Below are positions 53,600 through 62,926 of a stretch of DNA of 64,000 nucleotides, piece by piece. The notes beneath the pieces were generated by a model. The model saw nothing but the letters and a program-made list of their open reading frames with translations, made no database searches and was not told the DNA's origin. Each line of letters opens with the position of its first letter. The first letter of the stretch is position 1. Made by a program: the position numbers and the translations under genes. The DNA is from JAJVID01 sp050247435 (lineage in GTDB: Bacteria; Acidobacteriota; Blastocatellia; RBC074): assembly GCA_050247435.1 (NCBI GenBank), contig JBFWUF010000025.1:1-64000 (forward strand), in the 5' to 3' direction.

Positions 53600-54256
53600 A
53601 TGGCAAAACCCAAGTTGACAGTCAAACGGCTTTGCCGTGAAGCCGGCGCGTTCGCGGCTCTCGAATCCGCATGTCGAGAGCCGCGTCTTTATGGCGTTAC
53701 CGATGGCAAAGCCGTAGGCACATATCTGGAACACAAATTCCGCCAGTATCTTCACGAAAGATATGATTTCAATCTTGGCAATGCGGCGAAAGGCATAGAC
53801 TTTCCCGGACTCGATGTGGATGTGAAAGTAACCAGCATCAAACAGCCTCAATCTTCCAGCCCATTCAAATCCGCCAGGCAGAAGATTTTCGGGCTGGGTT
53901 ATTCGCTGCTGCTATTCGTTTACGAAAAAACGGACGATGCCCAAACTCGGACCGGAGCGTTGAACATTCTCCATACGATATTCGTCGAAAAAGAGCGCGC
54001 CGCCGATTATCAAACAACTACAGGCATCCGCCGCATTCTGGAAAACAACGGCAACAAAGATGACCTGCTGGCCTTTTTTGCTGAGCGGATGTTGCCCGTT
54101 GATGAAATCGGGGCATCACAGATTGCCGATGAGGTCCTTGCGCATCCGCCGGAGATTGGCTATCTAACGATCTCGAACGCTTTGCAGTGGAGATTGCAAT
54201 ACAGCCGCGTGATTGAACAGGCGGATCAAGTGAACGGAATTCACCGAATTCGCTGA
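53600..54256 (+). CDS. Type II restriction endonuclease, PD-(D/E)xK type
   Basis: 218 residues from the ATG one base after the serC stop. Nuclease motif GIDFPGLDVDVKVTS (about residues 70-85) supplies Asp and the D-x-K pair. The remainder has no recognisable domain, which is normal for restriction enzymes. The adjacent adenine methyltransferase starts 11 bases downstream. Cleavage site unknown. Base composition is more A+T-rich than serC. Confidence 0.75.
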   Translation: MAKPKLTVKRLCREAGAFAALESACREPRLYGVTDGKAVGTYLEHKFRQYLHERYDFNLGNAAKGIDFPGLDVDVKVTSIKQPQSSSPFKSARQKIFGLGYSLLLFVYEKTDDAQTRTGALNILHTIFVEKERAADYQTTTGIRRILENNGNKDDLLAFFAERMLPVDEIGASQIADEVLAHPPEIGYLTISNALQWRLQYSRVIEQADQVNGIHRIR

Positions 54257-54267
54257 ACGGAGCCGGA

Positions 54268-55791
54268 ATGCCCCAAAGATCAAAGGCAAAAGTCGAGTTC
54301 GGAGATTTTCAGACGCCCGCAGAATTGGCGAATCGGTGCTGTGCGCTGCTTGCGGAAAGCGAGTTGGCCCCGGCATCCATTGTGGAACCAACTTGCGGGC
54401 GCGGAAATTTTCTGGCCGCCGCTCTTAAAACTTTTCCAGAAGCAACATCAGTAATTGGGCTGGAGATAAACCCCGCACATGTTGAGGCTGCGCGGCAACA
54501 GGTTCAAAATCTCGGCGAGGCGAATCGAACAGTAATTCATCAGGAAGATTTTTTTCGCGCCAACTGGCCTGAAATTCTCAACCTGCTCCCCGATCCTCTT
54601 TTGATAATCGGGAATCCTCCCTGGGTAACCAATTCACGGATTGGCTCGATTGAAGGCGGCAACCTGCCTCGCAAATCCAACTTTCAAAACCTTGCCGGCT
54701 TGGACGCGCTGACAGGCAAAAGTAATTTCGACATCTCGGAGTGGATGCTATTGCGCGCTTTGGAGTTGATCAACGGGCGGCAAGCCGTTCTGGCCGTTCT
54801 TTGCAAAACATCTACCGCCAGAAAGGTTTTGTCTTACGCCTGGCAGAGGACGTTTCAGATCGCCCGCGCTACTCTCTACCGCGTCGACGCGGAAAAACAT
54901 TTCGGGGCGGCGGTAGACGCTTGCTGGCTCGTCGTCGAAATGTCACGCGATGGCCGAAGCGTTGAATGTAACGATCACAGCGAGCTAAGTCTTAACGCGC
55001 CATCTCGATCCTTCGGATTTCGCAATGATCGCCTGATTGCCGATCTTTCGGCTTACGATGACTGGAAGCACCTCATCGCCGAGAAGCCTTTCGCCTGGCG
55101 GTCGGGGGTCAAACACGATTGCGCCAAACTGATCGAGTTGGAACGCGACGGCAGTTATTTCCGCAATGGCCTGGGAGAAAAAATTGAACTTGAGCCGGAT
55201 TACCTTTACCCGATGTTGAAAAGTTCGGAAGTCGCCGCCGAAAGCGAAATCGTTCCCCACCGCTGGATGATCGTGACACAGCAAAGCGTCGGCGAAGAGA
55301 CGCGAACGATCCGTCATCTTGCCCCGAAGACCTGGCGGTATTTACTTGATCACGCTGACATGTTGGACAGCCGCGCCAGTTCAATTTACAAAAACCGCCC
55401 GAGATTTTCGGTCTTCGGTGTGGGATCGTACTCCTTCGCGCCCTGGAAGGTCGGGATTTCAGGCTTCTACAAAAAACTCTCTTTTCGCGTCATTGCGCCG
55501 CACCAGGGGAAGCCGGTTGTGCTTGATGATACGTGCTACTTCCTTGCCTGCGGCAATCAGGCGGAGGCGGAGACGATTGCAAGGTTGTTGAACTCCGAAC
55601 CGGCGAGATTGTTTCTTTCCGCCTTCGTTTTCTGGGACGCAAAGCGCCCAATCACTGTTGATCTGTTACGCCAAATTGATCTGGTCGCGCTGGCTCGGCT
55701 CCTCGGTGAGGATAAGCGACTGATCGAAACGTTGATGGAGCTACGTTCAGGCAGGAAGTTAATCGAACAAACTTCACTTTTTAGCGAGTAG
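54268..55791 (+). CDS. N6-adenine DNA methyltransferase of the R-M pair
   Basis: 507 residues. SAM-binding motif EPTCGRGNFL at about 40-50 and catalytic NPPW at about 115-118. A helical target-recognition region follows to about 320, then a C-terminal half with LRQIDLVALARLLGEDKRL. Protects DNA from the upstream nuclease. The 3' end overlaps the convergent miaA gene by 18 bases. Confidence 0.9.
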   Translation: MPQRSKAKVEFGDFQTPAELANRCCALLAESELAPASIVEPTCGRGNFLAAALKTFPEATSVIGLEINPAHVEAARQQVQNLGEANRTVIHQEDFFRANWPEILNLLPDPLLIIGNPPWVTNSRIGSIEGGNLPRKSNFQNLAGLDALTGKSNFDISEWMLLRALELINGRQAVLAVLCKTSTARKVLSYAWQRTFQIARATLYRVDAEKHFGAAVDACWLVVEMSRDGRSVECNDHSELSLNAPSRSFGFRNDRLIADLSAYDDWKHLIAEKPFAWRSGVKHDCAKLIELERDGSYFRNGLGEKIELEPDYLYPMLKSSEVAAESEIVPHRWMIVTQQSVGEETRTIRHLAPKTWRYLLDHADMLDSRASSIYKNRPRFSVFGVGSYSFAPWKVGISGFYKKLSFRVIAPHQGKPVVLDDTCYFLACGNQAEAETIARLLNSEPARLFLSAFVFWDAKRPITVDLLRQIDLVALARLLGEDKRLIETLMELRSGRKLIEQTSLFSE

Positions 55792-56736
55792 CTTTTCCCC
55801 GCTATGCAAGCCCCGCACAATCTCGCAAGCCTCTTCAATCACTCTCTCTTCAAACCCGAATCCGCCGAGCCAGTGAGTGTTCCGCTGCGCCCGCCACCAC
55901 GTCCACTGGCGTTTTGCGTAATGCCTTGTATCCAGCTTCATCTGCTCAATCGCGCTTTCGATTGTGCGTCGGCCCAGCAGATATTCGACGAAGCGTTTGT
56001 AGCCGTGCGCGTTGAACGCTTTCGCAGTTGGCGGGACGCCAGAAGCGATCAGGCTCTGAATCTCTTCGAGCAATCCGCGCTCGACCATCAAGTCCACGCG
56101 GCGGTTGATCCGCTCGTACAACTCTTCGCGCGGTGGTTCGAGCACGAAGTAATGCAACCGCCCGGCGAATTCGGTCGGCTCTTCGGGTGAAAGTTCCTGC
56201 CATTCGGAAAGCGGCTTGCCAGACGAAAAATAGACTTCGAGAGCGCGCGTCACTCGCGACCAGTCCTTCGGCGCGAACCTGGCGGCAAGCCGCGGATCAA
56301 CGCGGGCGAGGATTCGGTGCAAACTCTCAGGGCCGCGTTTTTCCATGATCTTCTGCAATCGCGGCCGGATGCTTTCGTCAATTTCGGGCGAGTCGAAAAA
56401 TTTGGTCGTCAGCGCGCGTAAATAAAATCCGGTGCCGCCAACCAGAATCGCGCGCTTCCCTCCCGCTTCAATCTCGGCGATGACCCGCTTCGCTTCTTCC
56501 GTCCAGGCCACGGCGGTGAAATTGACTGTGGGTTCGACGATGTCAATCAGGTGATGCGGGACGCCTCGGCGCTCCTCCATCGGCACTTTCGCCGTGGCGA
56601 CATTGACGCCGCGATAAACCTGCACCGAATCGCAGTTGACGATCTCGCCGTTGAACGCCTCGGCCAGCGCGATGCCCAAATCGCTCTTGCCGGAAGCCGT
56701 CGGGCCGACGACCGCAATGATTGGTGTTTCATTCAT
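55774..56736 (-). CDS. miaA: tRNA dimethylallyltransferase
   Basis: Adds the dimethylallyl group to A37 of tRNAs reading U-starting codons (EC 2.5.1.75). 320 residues from the ATG at 56736; P-loop VGPTASGKSD, then NCDSVQVYRG, VGGTGFYLRAL and KRFVEYLLGRRTIE are diagnostic. The start overlaps the stop of a 29-codon ORF (ATGA). The 3' end overlaps the methyltransferase gene tail to tail. Confidence 0.96.
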   Translation of the reverse strand: MNETPIIAVVGPTASGKSDLGIALAEAFNGEIVNCDSVQVYRGVNVATAKVPMEERRGVPHHLIDIVEPTVNFTAVAWTEEAKRVIAEIEAGGKRAILVGGTGFYLRALTTKFFDSPEIDESIRPRLQKIMEKRGPESLHRILARVDPRLAARFAPKDWSRVTRALEVYFSSGKPLSEWQELSPEEPTEFAGRLHYFVLEPPREELYERINRRVDLMVERGLLEEIQSLIASGVPPTAKAFNAHGYKRFVEYLLGRRTIESAIEQMKLDTRHYAKRQWTWWRAQRNTHWLGGFGFEERVIEEACEIVRGLHSGEKLLAKK

Positions 56737-56822
56737 CGAGGAAGGTTGACCCAGCGGTAGAAGGCAATGGCAAGCAGCGCGGCGCCCAACAGCCACGCGC
56801 CGATTTGTTGATTTCTCGTCAT
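56733..56822 (-). CDS. 29-residue single-helix micro-ORF coupled to miaA
   Basis: Encodes MTRNQQIGAW followed by a hydrophobic helix (about residues 8-21) and WVNLPR. GAGAGCGGG lies 6 bases before the ATG. Its TGA overlaps the miaA ATG by four bases, the arrangement used for translational coupling. Too short for family assignment. Confidence 0.5.
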   Translation of the reverse strand: MTRNQQIGAWLLGAALLAIAFYRWVNLPR

Positions 56823-56965
56823 ATTCCCGCTCTCACCCCCCAGCCATGAAATGGGCGGCAAGAACCTGAACCCGTTTCCCTGCCACCAACCGTAATGACA
56901 AAGACATCGTTGAACAGTAGGCCGTGGTGGAACGATTTGGCAAATTGTCCCACCTGATTTGCGAA

Positions 56966-57946
56966 TCAAGGCTTGATCTTCACCTTCTTCGCCTTCTTCG
57001 CCTTCTTCGCCTTCTTCCCGCTGGCGACGGCGTCGCTGTCGTTAGCGGTCATCTCTTTACCCTTCTTCCTAACTCTGCCGGTTTCAATGTCTTTGATCGC
57101 ACTCTTGCCGGCGTTTGTGGTTGTGACCTTGCCGCCGCCTGGGCGCGTGATCCTGCGGCGACTCGGCGCCACGTTTCTATTTCTGACCGTGGCTGCATTC
57201 CTGCTGGCGATTGGGCTGGCCTTAATCTCTGGCTTGGCCGTGACCGTTGCGGGCGTGGCTTCCGGCAATGGCGTGGTTTCAGGAGACGGTGTAGTTTCCA
57301 CCGCTGCGGTAATGTCGGCGCTCGGCGAAGCCTCCGGCGTCGCGACGGGCTTCACTATCCCGCTGGAACCGATTGATCCGATTCTGCGATAAGACAGTAC
57401 CCCCGCCGCAAGCGCGGCCACTGCAATCAAAACTCCGCCACTCACGATCAGCCGCTTGCTCGAACGTTTTTCAGCCGGAGCGCTCAATCGCTCGATATGC
57501 GTTTTGCCCGCTGGCGGTATCGGCGCGCCGGATGAAGCCGCGAGCGAAAGATCGGGTTTCGCCGGTTCGAACAGATCGGCGGTTGGCGCCAGACTGCCAA
57601 CAAGCTGATCTGTTTCAGGCTCGATAGAGAACCGGAATTCAGGTCCGCCAGTTCCGCATTGAACCACGTCGCCCGGCTTGAGACCGATCGTGCCGACGAC
57701 GCGTTGTTGATTGACGAAAGTTCCGTTGCGGCTGTTGAGATCGCTGATGAAGAACTGAGACGGGAGAGCTATATTCCGCGTGATTCTGGCGTGCTGGCGG
57801 CTTACCACCGTCCCTGGTTCTTCGCCAAACCTCACGGTTGACGACGGGTCGCGCCCGAGGATGATCTCCTTAAAATCGCCGAGCGGAAACTTCTCCTCTT
57901 GATTTGCCTTTGAACCGCTCAGATGCGTGATCACGATACGTTCCAT
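56966..57946 (-). CDS. FHA-domain membrane protein with Lys-rich tail
   Basis: 326 residues from the ATG after GGAGGACAAT. FHA domain 20-110 with GRD 31-33, SRQH 49-52 and SDLNSRNGTFVN 68-79, so it should bind phosphothreonine peptides. A membrane helix lies at 165-186. The C-terminus is Pro/Thr/Ala-rich and ends in repeated KKAKKAKK. A partner Ser/Thr kinase could be the one at 10843-13791 or elsewhere. Divergent from the UPF0182 gene. Confidence 0.88.
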   Translation of the reverse strand: MERIVITHLSGSKANQEEKFPLGDFKEIILGRDPSSTVRFGEEPGTVVSRQHARITRNIALPSQFFISDLNSRNGTFVNQQRVVGTIGLKPGDVVQCGTGGPEFRFSIEPETDQLVGSLAPTADLFEPAKPDLSLAASSGAPIPPAGKTHIERLSAPAEKRSSKRLIVSGGVLIAVAALAAGVLSYRRIGSIGSSGIVKPVATPEASPSADITAAVETTPSPETTPLPEATPATVTAKPEIKASPIASRNAATVRNRNVAPSRRRITRPGGGKVTTTNAGKSAIKDIETGRVRKKGKEMTANDSDAVASGKKAKKAKKAKKVKIKP

Positions 57947-58162
57947 ATTGTCCTCCTTCACGCTACTTGCCGGACGATTGCCGTAGTCTAAACCAGGCCA
58001 CGCGAGATTGGTATGAATTTCTCTGCCTGGGAGCGCGTGGCGCTGCTTTGAAAGCAATTGGCCGCGATGTGATGTAACATATCCGCCATCCCGCAGTGGG
58101 GACGGCATCCGCTATCCGCGCCCCGACCATCAACCCGCTCAAGCTGAAGGTGAGGAAGAACC

Positions 58163-60961
58163 ATGCGAACTGAGTCCGAACTGCCCGATGATTTCCCAAA
58201 TGTCAGACCTAAACGGCGAGGAGAATATATTCAGCCGCGCCGATCCCGCTTCCGGCTGTTGTTGCTGGCCGCCGCCGCTTTAGTCATCGCCTTGCCGATG
58301 GGAGCGGGGTTATACACGACCTGGCTCTGGTTCCAGCAACTCGGCTATCAGACGATCTTCAACACAACTTTGCTGACCAAATCGGCGCTCGGAGCAACCG
58401 TTGGGCTGATCACTGCGGCGGTCATCTGGCTCAATCTGAAACTTGCGCTGCGCCTCAGCCCCGAGACCAGTCACGTTTCGCGGCGCTTCGTTATCGAAGG
58501 CCAGGAAATACCGGCGCCGGATTTTTCGGCGTTGGCGCCGCGCCTGGCCCCGCTCGCCGCGTTGGCGGTCGGCGCATTCGCCGGTCTGGCCGGATGGGGT
58601 TCGTGGGAGACATTCCTGCGGTTTCGCCATCAGGCTCCGTTCGGCGAAACCGACCCGATCTTCGGTCGCGACATCGCCTTCTACTTCTTCACGCTGCCGG
58701 CGTTGGATAGGGTCTCGGAATGGCTGCTGCTGCTGGTGGGCGTGAGCCTCGCCGGAGCGGTGTTGATTTACGTGATCCACGGCGCGATTGATTTCGGCAG
58801 GACGCAATTGAGCTTCAGCATCGAACGCGGCGCGCGCTCACACCTGCTCGGCCTGTTTGCGGCGCTGTTTCTGATTCTGGCGTTCGAGGCGTATCTGGCC
58901 AGACCGGAGCTGCTTTTCGGAGAGAGCGGGCCGGTCACGGGCGCGAGCTACACGGACATCAACGCCTCGCTGCCGATTCTTTCCGCGCGGATGATTGTGG
59001 CCGTGATCGTCGCGGCGCTGGCCATCGCCAGCATATTCTTCAGGTCGAACCGGTTGATCTGGGCCGGCGTCGGCCTCTTCCTGCTGACGATTGCGGCGGG
59101 CTGGATTTACCCAGCCGCCGTGCAGCGTTTCTCGGTCGCGCCGAACGAACTGGCCAAAGAGACGCCGTACATCCAGCACCACATCGCCGCGACGCGCAAA
59201 GCCTTCGCGCTCGACAGAATCGAAGAACGCGAGCTGACGGGCGAAAAGACTCTGACCAGCCAGGACATTCAAAAGAATCAGTTGACGGTAAATAACATCC
59301 GCCTGTGGGATCAGCAGCCGCTGCTCGATACGTTCGCGCAGCTTCAGGAGATTCGCACCTACTACGAATTCCACGCGGTGGACAACGATCGTTATCTCGT
59401 CAACGGCGAGTTGCAGCAGGTCATGCTTTCGCCGCGCGAACTGTCGTCGGAGAGCCTGCCTAATCGCAACTGGATCAACGAACATCTCACATTCACGCAC
59501 GGTTTCGGCCTGACGCTAGGCCCGGTTGATAAAGTGACGGCCGGAGGGCAGCCCGTGCTTTACATCAAAGACATCCCGCCGGCCTCGAACGTGCCGTCGC
59601 TCAAGATTGACCGGCCTGAGATTTATTTCGGCGAGGTGTCGAACGATCGCGTCTACGTCAAGACCAACGCCAAGGAGTTCGACTTCCCTTCGGGAGAACA
59701 GAACGTCTTTAAGAATTATGACGGCGACGGCGGCGTGCCGATCGGCTCGCTGTGGCGGCAGGCGCTTTTCGCAATTCGGTTCGGCGACCTGAAACTGCTG
59801 CTGTCGAACGATCTGACGGCGGACAGCCGCGTCCTGTTCGACCGCAACGTCCGCGAGCGGCTTTCGCAGGTCGCGCCCTTCCTGCGTTTAGACAACGACC
59901 CGTACATGGTCATTCACGAGGGGCGGCTGTTCTGGATCGCCGACGCTTACACCGTCAGCGACCGTTATCCTTACTCGGAAACGGTGAACGGCATCAACTA
60001 CATTCGTAACTCGGTCAAAGCCGTCGTTGACGCGTACCACGGCGCCACGCAGCTTTACATCGCCGACGCCGCCGACCCGCTGATCCAGACCTACGCGCGC
60101 ATCTATCCCGGAACGCTCAAACCGCTGGCCGAAATGCCCGAAGGTCTTCGCGCGCACCTGCGCTATCCGGAAGACATCTTCAAACTTCAGTCGCACGTAT
60201 ATTCGACTTTTCATATGGATCAGCCGCAGATCTTCTACAACAAGGAAGACCTCTGGACCACGGCTTCGATGGGAGAATCCGACGGGAAGACCCAGGCGAT
60301 GGAGCCTTACTACACGATCATGAAACTGCCGAGGGAGCAAAGCGAAGAGTTCATCCTGATGCTGCCGTTCACGCCGAAGGACAAGAATAATCTTGCGGCC
60401 TGGATGGCGGCGCGTTCGGACGGCGAGCATTACGGCAAGCTTGTGGTCTACCGGTTCCCGAAACAGAAGGTGATCTTCGGCCCCAAACAAGTGGTCGCGC
60501 TCATCAACCAAGACCCCGAGATTTCGCGCCAGATCACGCTCTGGAACCAGCGCGGATCGAGCGTGAATCTGGGGACGCTGATGGTCATCCCGGTTGAAGA
60601 GTCGTTGATCTACGTGCAGCCGCTTTATCTGCGCGCCGAATCGGGCCGTATCCCCGAATTGCGGCGCGTGATCGTGGCGGCTGAGAACCGCATCGCGATG
60701 GAGCCGACGCTGGAAGCCAGCCTGGCGCGCATCTTCGGCGACGCGCCATCGACCGATCTCGAACCTCAAACTCCAGAGGCGAAACCCGGCGAGACGCCCG
60801 CGCAACCGCAACCCGCGGCTCCCGCGGCGAACCTGGCAGAGCAAGCCAAGCAACATTACGATCGCGCAATCCAGGCGCAGCGTGATGGCGATTGGGCGCG
60901 TTACGGTGAAGAGATCAAACGGTTGGGCGCGGTGATTGAGCAGATATCGAGGCAGCGGTGA
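58163..60961 (+). CDS. UPF0182-family membrane protein
   Basis: 932 residues, GAGGAAG before the ATG. Seven membrane helices in the first 320 residues are followed by a large extracytoplasmic domain (YPYSETVNGINYIRNSVKAVVDAYHG and GPKQVVALINQDPEISRQITLWNQRGS are family hallmarks). The C-terminal 60 residues are a Pro/Ala linker and helical hairpin. The family is widespread and of unknown function. Convergent with the P450 gene. Confidence 0.93.
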   Translation: MRTESELPDDFPNVRPKRRGEYIQPRRSRFRLLLLAAAALVIALPMGAGLYTTWLWFQQLGYQTIFNTTLLTKSALGATVGLITAAVIWLNLKLALRLSPETSHVSRRFVIEGQEIPAPDFSALAPRLAPLAALAVGAFAGLAGWGSWETFLRFRHQAPFGETDPIFGRDIAFYFFTLPALDRVSEWLLLLVGVSLAGAVLIYVIHGAIDFGRTQLSFSIERGARSHLLGLFAALFLILAFEAYLARPELLFGESGPVTGASYTDINASLPILSARMIVAVIVAALAIASIFFRSNRLIWAGVGLFLLTIAAGWIYPAAVQRFSVAPNELAKETPYIQHHIAATRKAFALDRIEERELTGEKTLTSQDIQKNQLTVNNIRLWDQQPLLDTFAQLQEIRTYYEFHAVDNDRYLVNGELQQVMLSPRELSSESLPNRNWINEHLTFTHGFGLTLGPVDKVTAGGQPVLYIKDIPPASNVPSLKIDRPEIYFGEVSNDRVYVKTNAKEFDFPSGEQNVFKNYDGDGGVPIGSLWRQALFAIRFGDLKLLLSNDLTADSRVLFDRNVRERLSQVAPFLRLDNDPYMVIHEGRLFWIADAYTVSDRYPYSETVNGINYIRNSVKAVVDAYHGATQLYIADAADPLIQTYARIYPGTLKPLAEMPEGLRAHLRYPEDIFKLQSHVYSTFHMDQPQIFYNKEDLWTTASMGESDGKTQAMEPYYTIMKLPREQSEEFILMLPFTPKDKNNLAAWMAARSDGEHYGKLVVYRFPKQKVIFGPKQVVALINQDPEISRQITLWNQRGSSVNLGTLMVIPVEESLIYVQPLYLRAESGRIPELRRVIVAAENRIAMEPTLEASLARIFGDAPSTDLEPQTPEAKPGETPAQPQPAAPAANLAEQAKQHYDRAIQAQRDGDWARYGEEIKRLGAVIEQISRQR

Positions 60962-60979
60962 TCTGCAAAAAAGATTCAT

Positions 60980-61062
60980 CCACAAAGTCGCACGAAGCAG
61001 CGCGAAGAAACACCGAAAGGGCTTCGGCTTTCTCTTCGTGATCTCTTCGTGCGATTTCGTGG
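60980..61062. repeat. Inverted repeat CACAAAGTCGCACGAAG between convergent genes
   Basis: Arms 60980-60997 and 61045-61062 match at 16 of 18 bases. It lies between the UPF0182 and P450 genes and could form a bidirectional terminator. Confidence 0.7.
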
Positions 61063-61083
61063 GAAACTATTCTCTCGATCTGA

Positions 61084-62433
61084 CTAACGCTCCTCAAGAA
61101 CCATCCTCATACCGTGTTTCGGTCGAAGCGTGACCAGCGGTTGCATTTCGACCGGATGGCCCGGCGTGAGCCGCATCCTGAAGCGTTGCGCAATCGTCGC
61201 CAAGACCAGCACGCCTTCCATCCAGGCGAAATGCTCGCCGATGCACAACCGTGGGCCGCCGCCGAACGGAAAATATGAAAACTTCGGGCGCGACTCTCTC
61301 GCCTCAGGCGTCCAGCGTTCGGGATCGAAGCGGAATGGATCGGGAAAGTATCTCGCGTCGTGATGCGTCACGTACTGGCTCAGCAGCAGAATCGAGCGGG
61401 CCGGGATCGTGTAGCCGTTGATTTGATATTCGCCGAGCGCGCGCCGGCCGATGAGCCACGCGGGCGGATAGAGCCGCATTGATTCTGCGAAAACCATCTC
61501 GGTGTAACGCAGCCGTTGGAAATCTTCCGCAGACGGCAAGCCCCCGTTCAACACCTCATCAACTTCGGCGTGGAATCTGGCTTCAACTTCGTGGTGTTGC
61601 GACAGTAGATACCACGTCCACGTCAGCGCGTTGGCCGTGGTTTCGTGGCCCGCCAGGAAGATCGTCATCGCCTCGTCGCGCAACTGTTCATCGCTCATCC
61701 CCGTGCCGTCGCCTTCGTCGTCGCGCGCCGCGATCAGCATCGAAAGCAGGTCGCCGCGATCGACCGCGACCGCGCGGCGCTCGTTGATGATTCGATAGAT
61801 CGTCGCGTCCAATCGTTCGCGCGCCTTCTGGAAACGCTTCGTCGCGGGCAGAGGCAAGCGTTCGAGCAATTGCGAAAAAGGAAGCGTCATGCGGTTGAAC
61901 TGCGCGAAGGTCGTTGTCAACGCCTTGCCGATCTCGTCGGCCTCACCTTCGACATCGGCGTCGAAGAGCGTCTTGCCCGCAATCGCCAGCGTCAACCGCA
62001 TCATCTCTCGCGCGATATCGCGCGTCTCGCCCGGCTGCCACTCATCCCGCGTGCGCGCGGCGTATTCGACCATTGTCGCGGCGTAACCGGCTATGCGCTG
62101 ACGATGAAACGCAGGCTGAGCCAATCGCCGCTGCCGCAGATGAAATTCGCCCTCGCTGGTCAACAGCCCTTCGCCGAGCAGACGTTTGGCGCGCTGCAAT
62201 CCTTCGCTCTTCATGAAATTCCGGTTGTGCGTGACCAGCACGTCGCGAATGCAATCCGGATTGTTGACCAGGAAAACCGGCTGCGGGCCGAGTTTGAAAT
62301 AGACCAAATCGCCGTATTGCTCAGCCAGACCGGTCAAGAACTTGATTGGATCGCGGCGAATCGAGAAAAGATTGACGCCGGGAATAATTGATTTGGGGCC
62401 TGGGGGAAGGGTTGATGCGGCTGCTGTCGCCAT
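61084..62433 (-). CDS. Cytochrome P450
   Basis: 449 residues, soluble. Oxygen-binding helix AGHETTANALTW, ExxR in ESMRLYPP, FDPERW, and haem loop FPFGGGPRLCIGEHFA with Cys397. It inserts oxygen into a lipophilic substrate using external redox partners, none of which is adjacent. Substrate unknown; the sequence is closest to the fatty-acid/terpenoid-hydroxylase-like bacterial P450s of the eukaryote-like clade. Confidence 0.93.
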   Translation of the reverse strand: MATAAASTLPPGPKSIIPGVNLFSIRRDPIKFLTGLAEQYGDLVYFKLGPQPVFLVNNPDCIRDVLVTHNRNFMKSEGLQRAKRLLGEGLLTSEGEFHLRQRRLAQPAFHRQRIAGYAATMVEYAARTRDEWQPGETRDIAREMMRLTLAIAGKTLFDADVEGEADEIGKALTTTFAQFNRMTLPFSQLLERLPLPATKRFQKARERLDATIYRIINERRAVAVDRGDLLSMLIAARDDEGDGTGMSDEQLRDEAMTIFLAGHETTANALTWTWYLLSQHHEVEARFHAEVDEVLNGGLPSAEDFQRLRYTEMVFAESMRLYPPAWLIGRRALGEYQINGYTIPARSILLLSQYVTHHDARYFPDPFRFDPERWTPEARESRPKFSYFPFGGGPRLCIGEHFAWMEGVLVLATIAQRFRMRLTPGHPVEMQPLVTLRPKHGMRMVLEER

Positions 62434-62512
62434 ATTGACTTACTACCTCCATCTCGCTGCTGCATACTGGAGCTAGAGCGAGTCGAAGAACCGCTCGAAC
62501 TCACTTTCAATA

Positions 62513-62926
62513 TCAACCACCGCTTTTGCTTATTACGGTGTGCGGCGGTTTGAGAATGGAGTCTGGAGAGGGGAACCCCAAATCTCCGCCTAACCATGAT
62601 AATCGCCCTCCAGCTCGCGTCGTTTGCGCTTCTAAATCCACCATCAGTGAACAAATCGCTAGCAGAAGCGCCTGAAAGGCATCAACTCCATAAATCCTCA
62701 TCCCACAAGTACGCGCGAATCCCGTTATCTGATAAACGCATGCCCAGTCCTGGCCATCAGGTTCCGGTTTGCCCAATCGGACGATGATTTCGCGCACAAC
62801 TCCATCATCAGTCTGCAACCGAAGAACCCTCTCCGCGATGAGCTCCTTGATTTGTTTCTTATTTGTGTTCGGCATTACGGCGATGCCTCTTGATTTTGAG
62901 GTTACTCTACCAGCGGCCTTGGTCAT
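62513..62926 (-). CDS. DUF6968-like small protein
   Basis: 137 residues if the ATG immediately after the transketolase TAG is used (TAGATG, GGAAAG as ribosome binding site); a second ATG at 62875 would give 120. VREIIVRLGKPEPDGQDWACVYQI and GVDAFQALLLAICSLMVDL resemble DUF6968 proteins. Function unknown. The tight junction implies co-transcription with tkt. Confidence 0.6.
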   Translation of the reverse strand: MTKAAGRVTSKSRGIAVMPNTNKKQIKELIAERVLRLQTDDGVVREIIVRLGKPEPDGQDWACVYQITGFARTCGMRIYGVDAFQALLLAICSLMVDLEAQTTRAGGRLSWLGGDLGFPSPDSILKPPHTVISKSGG

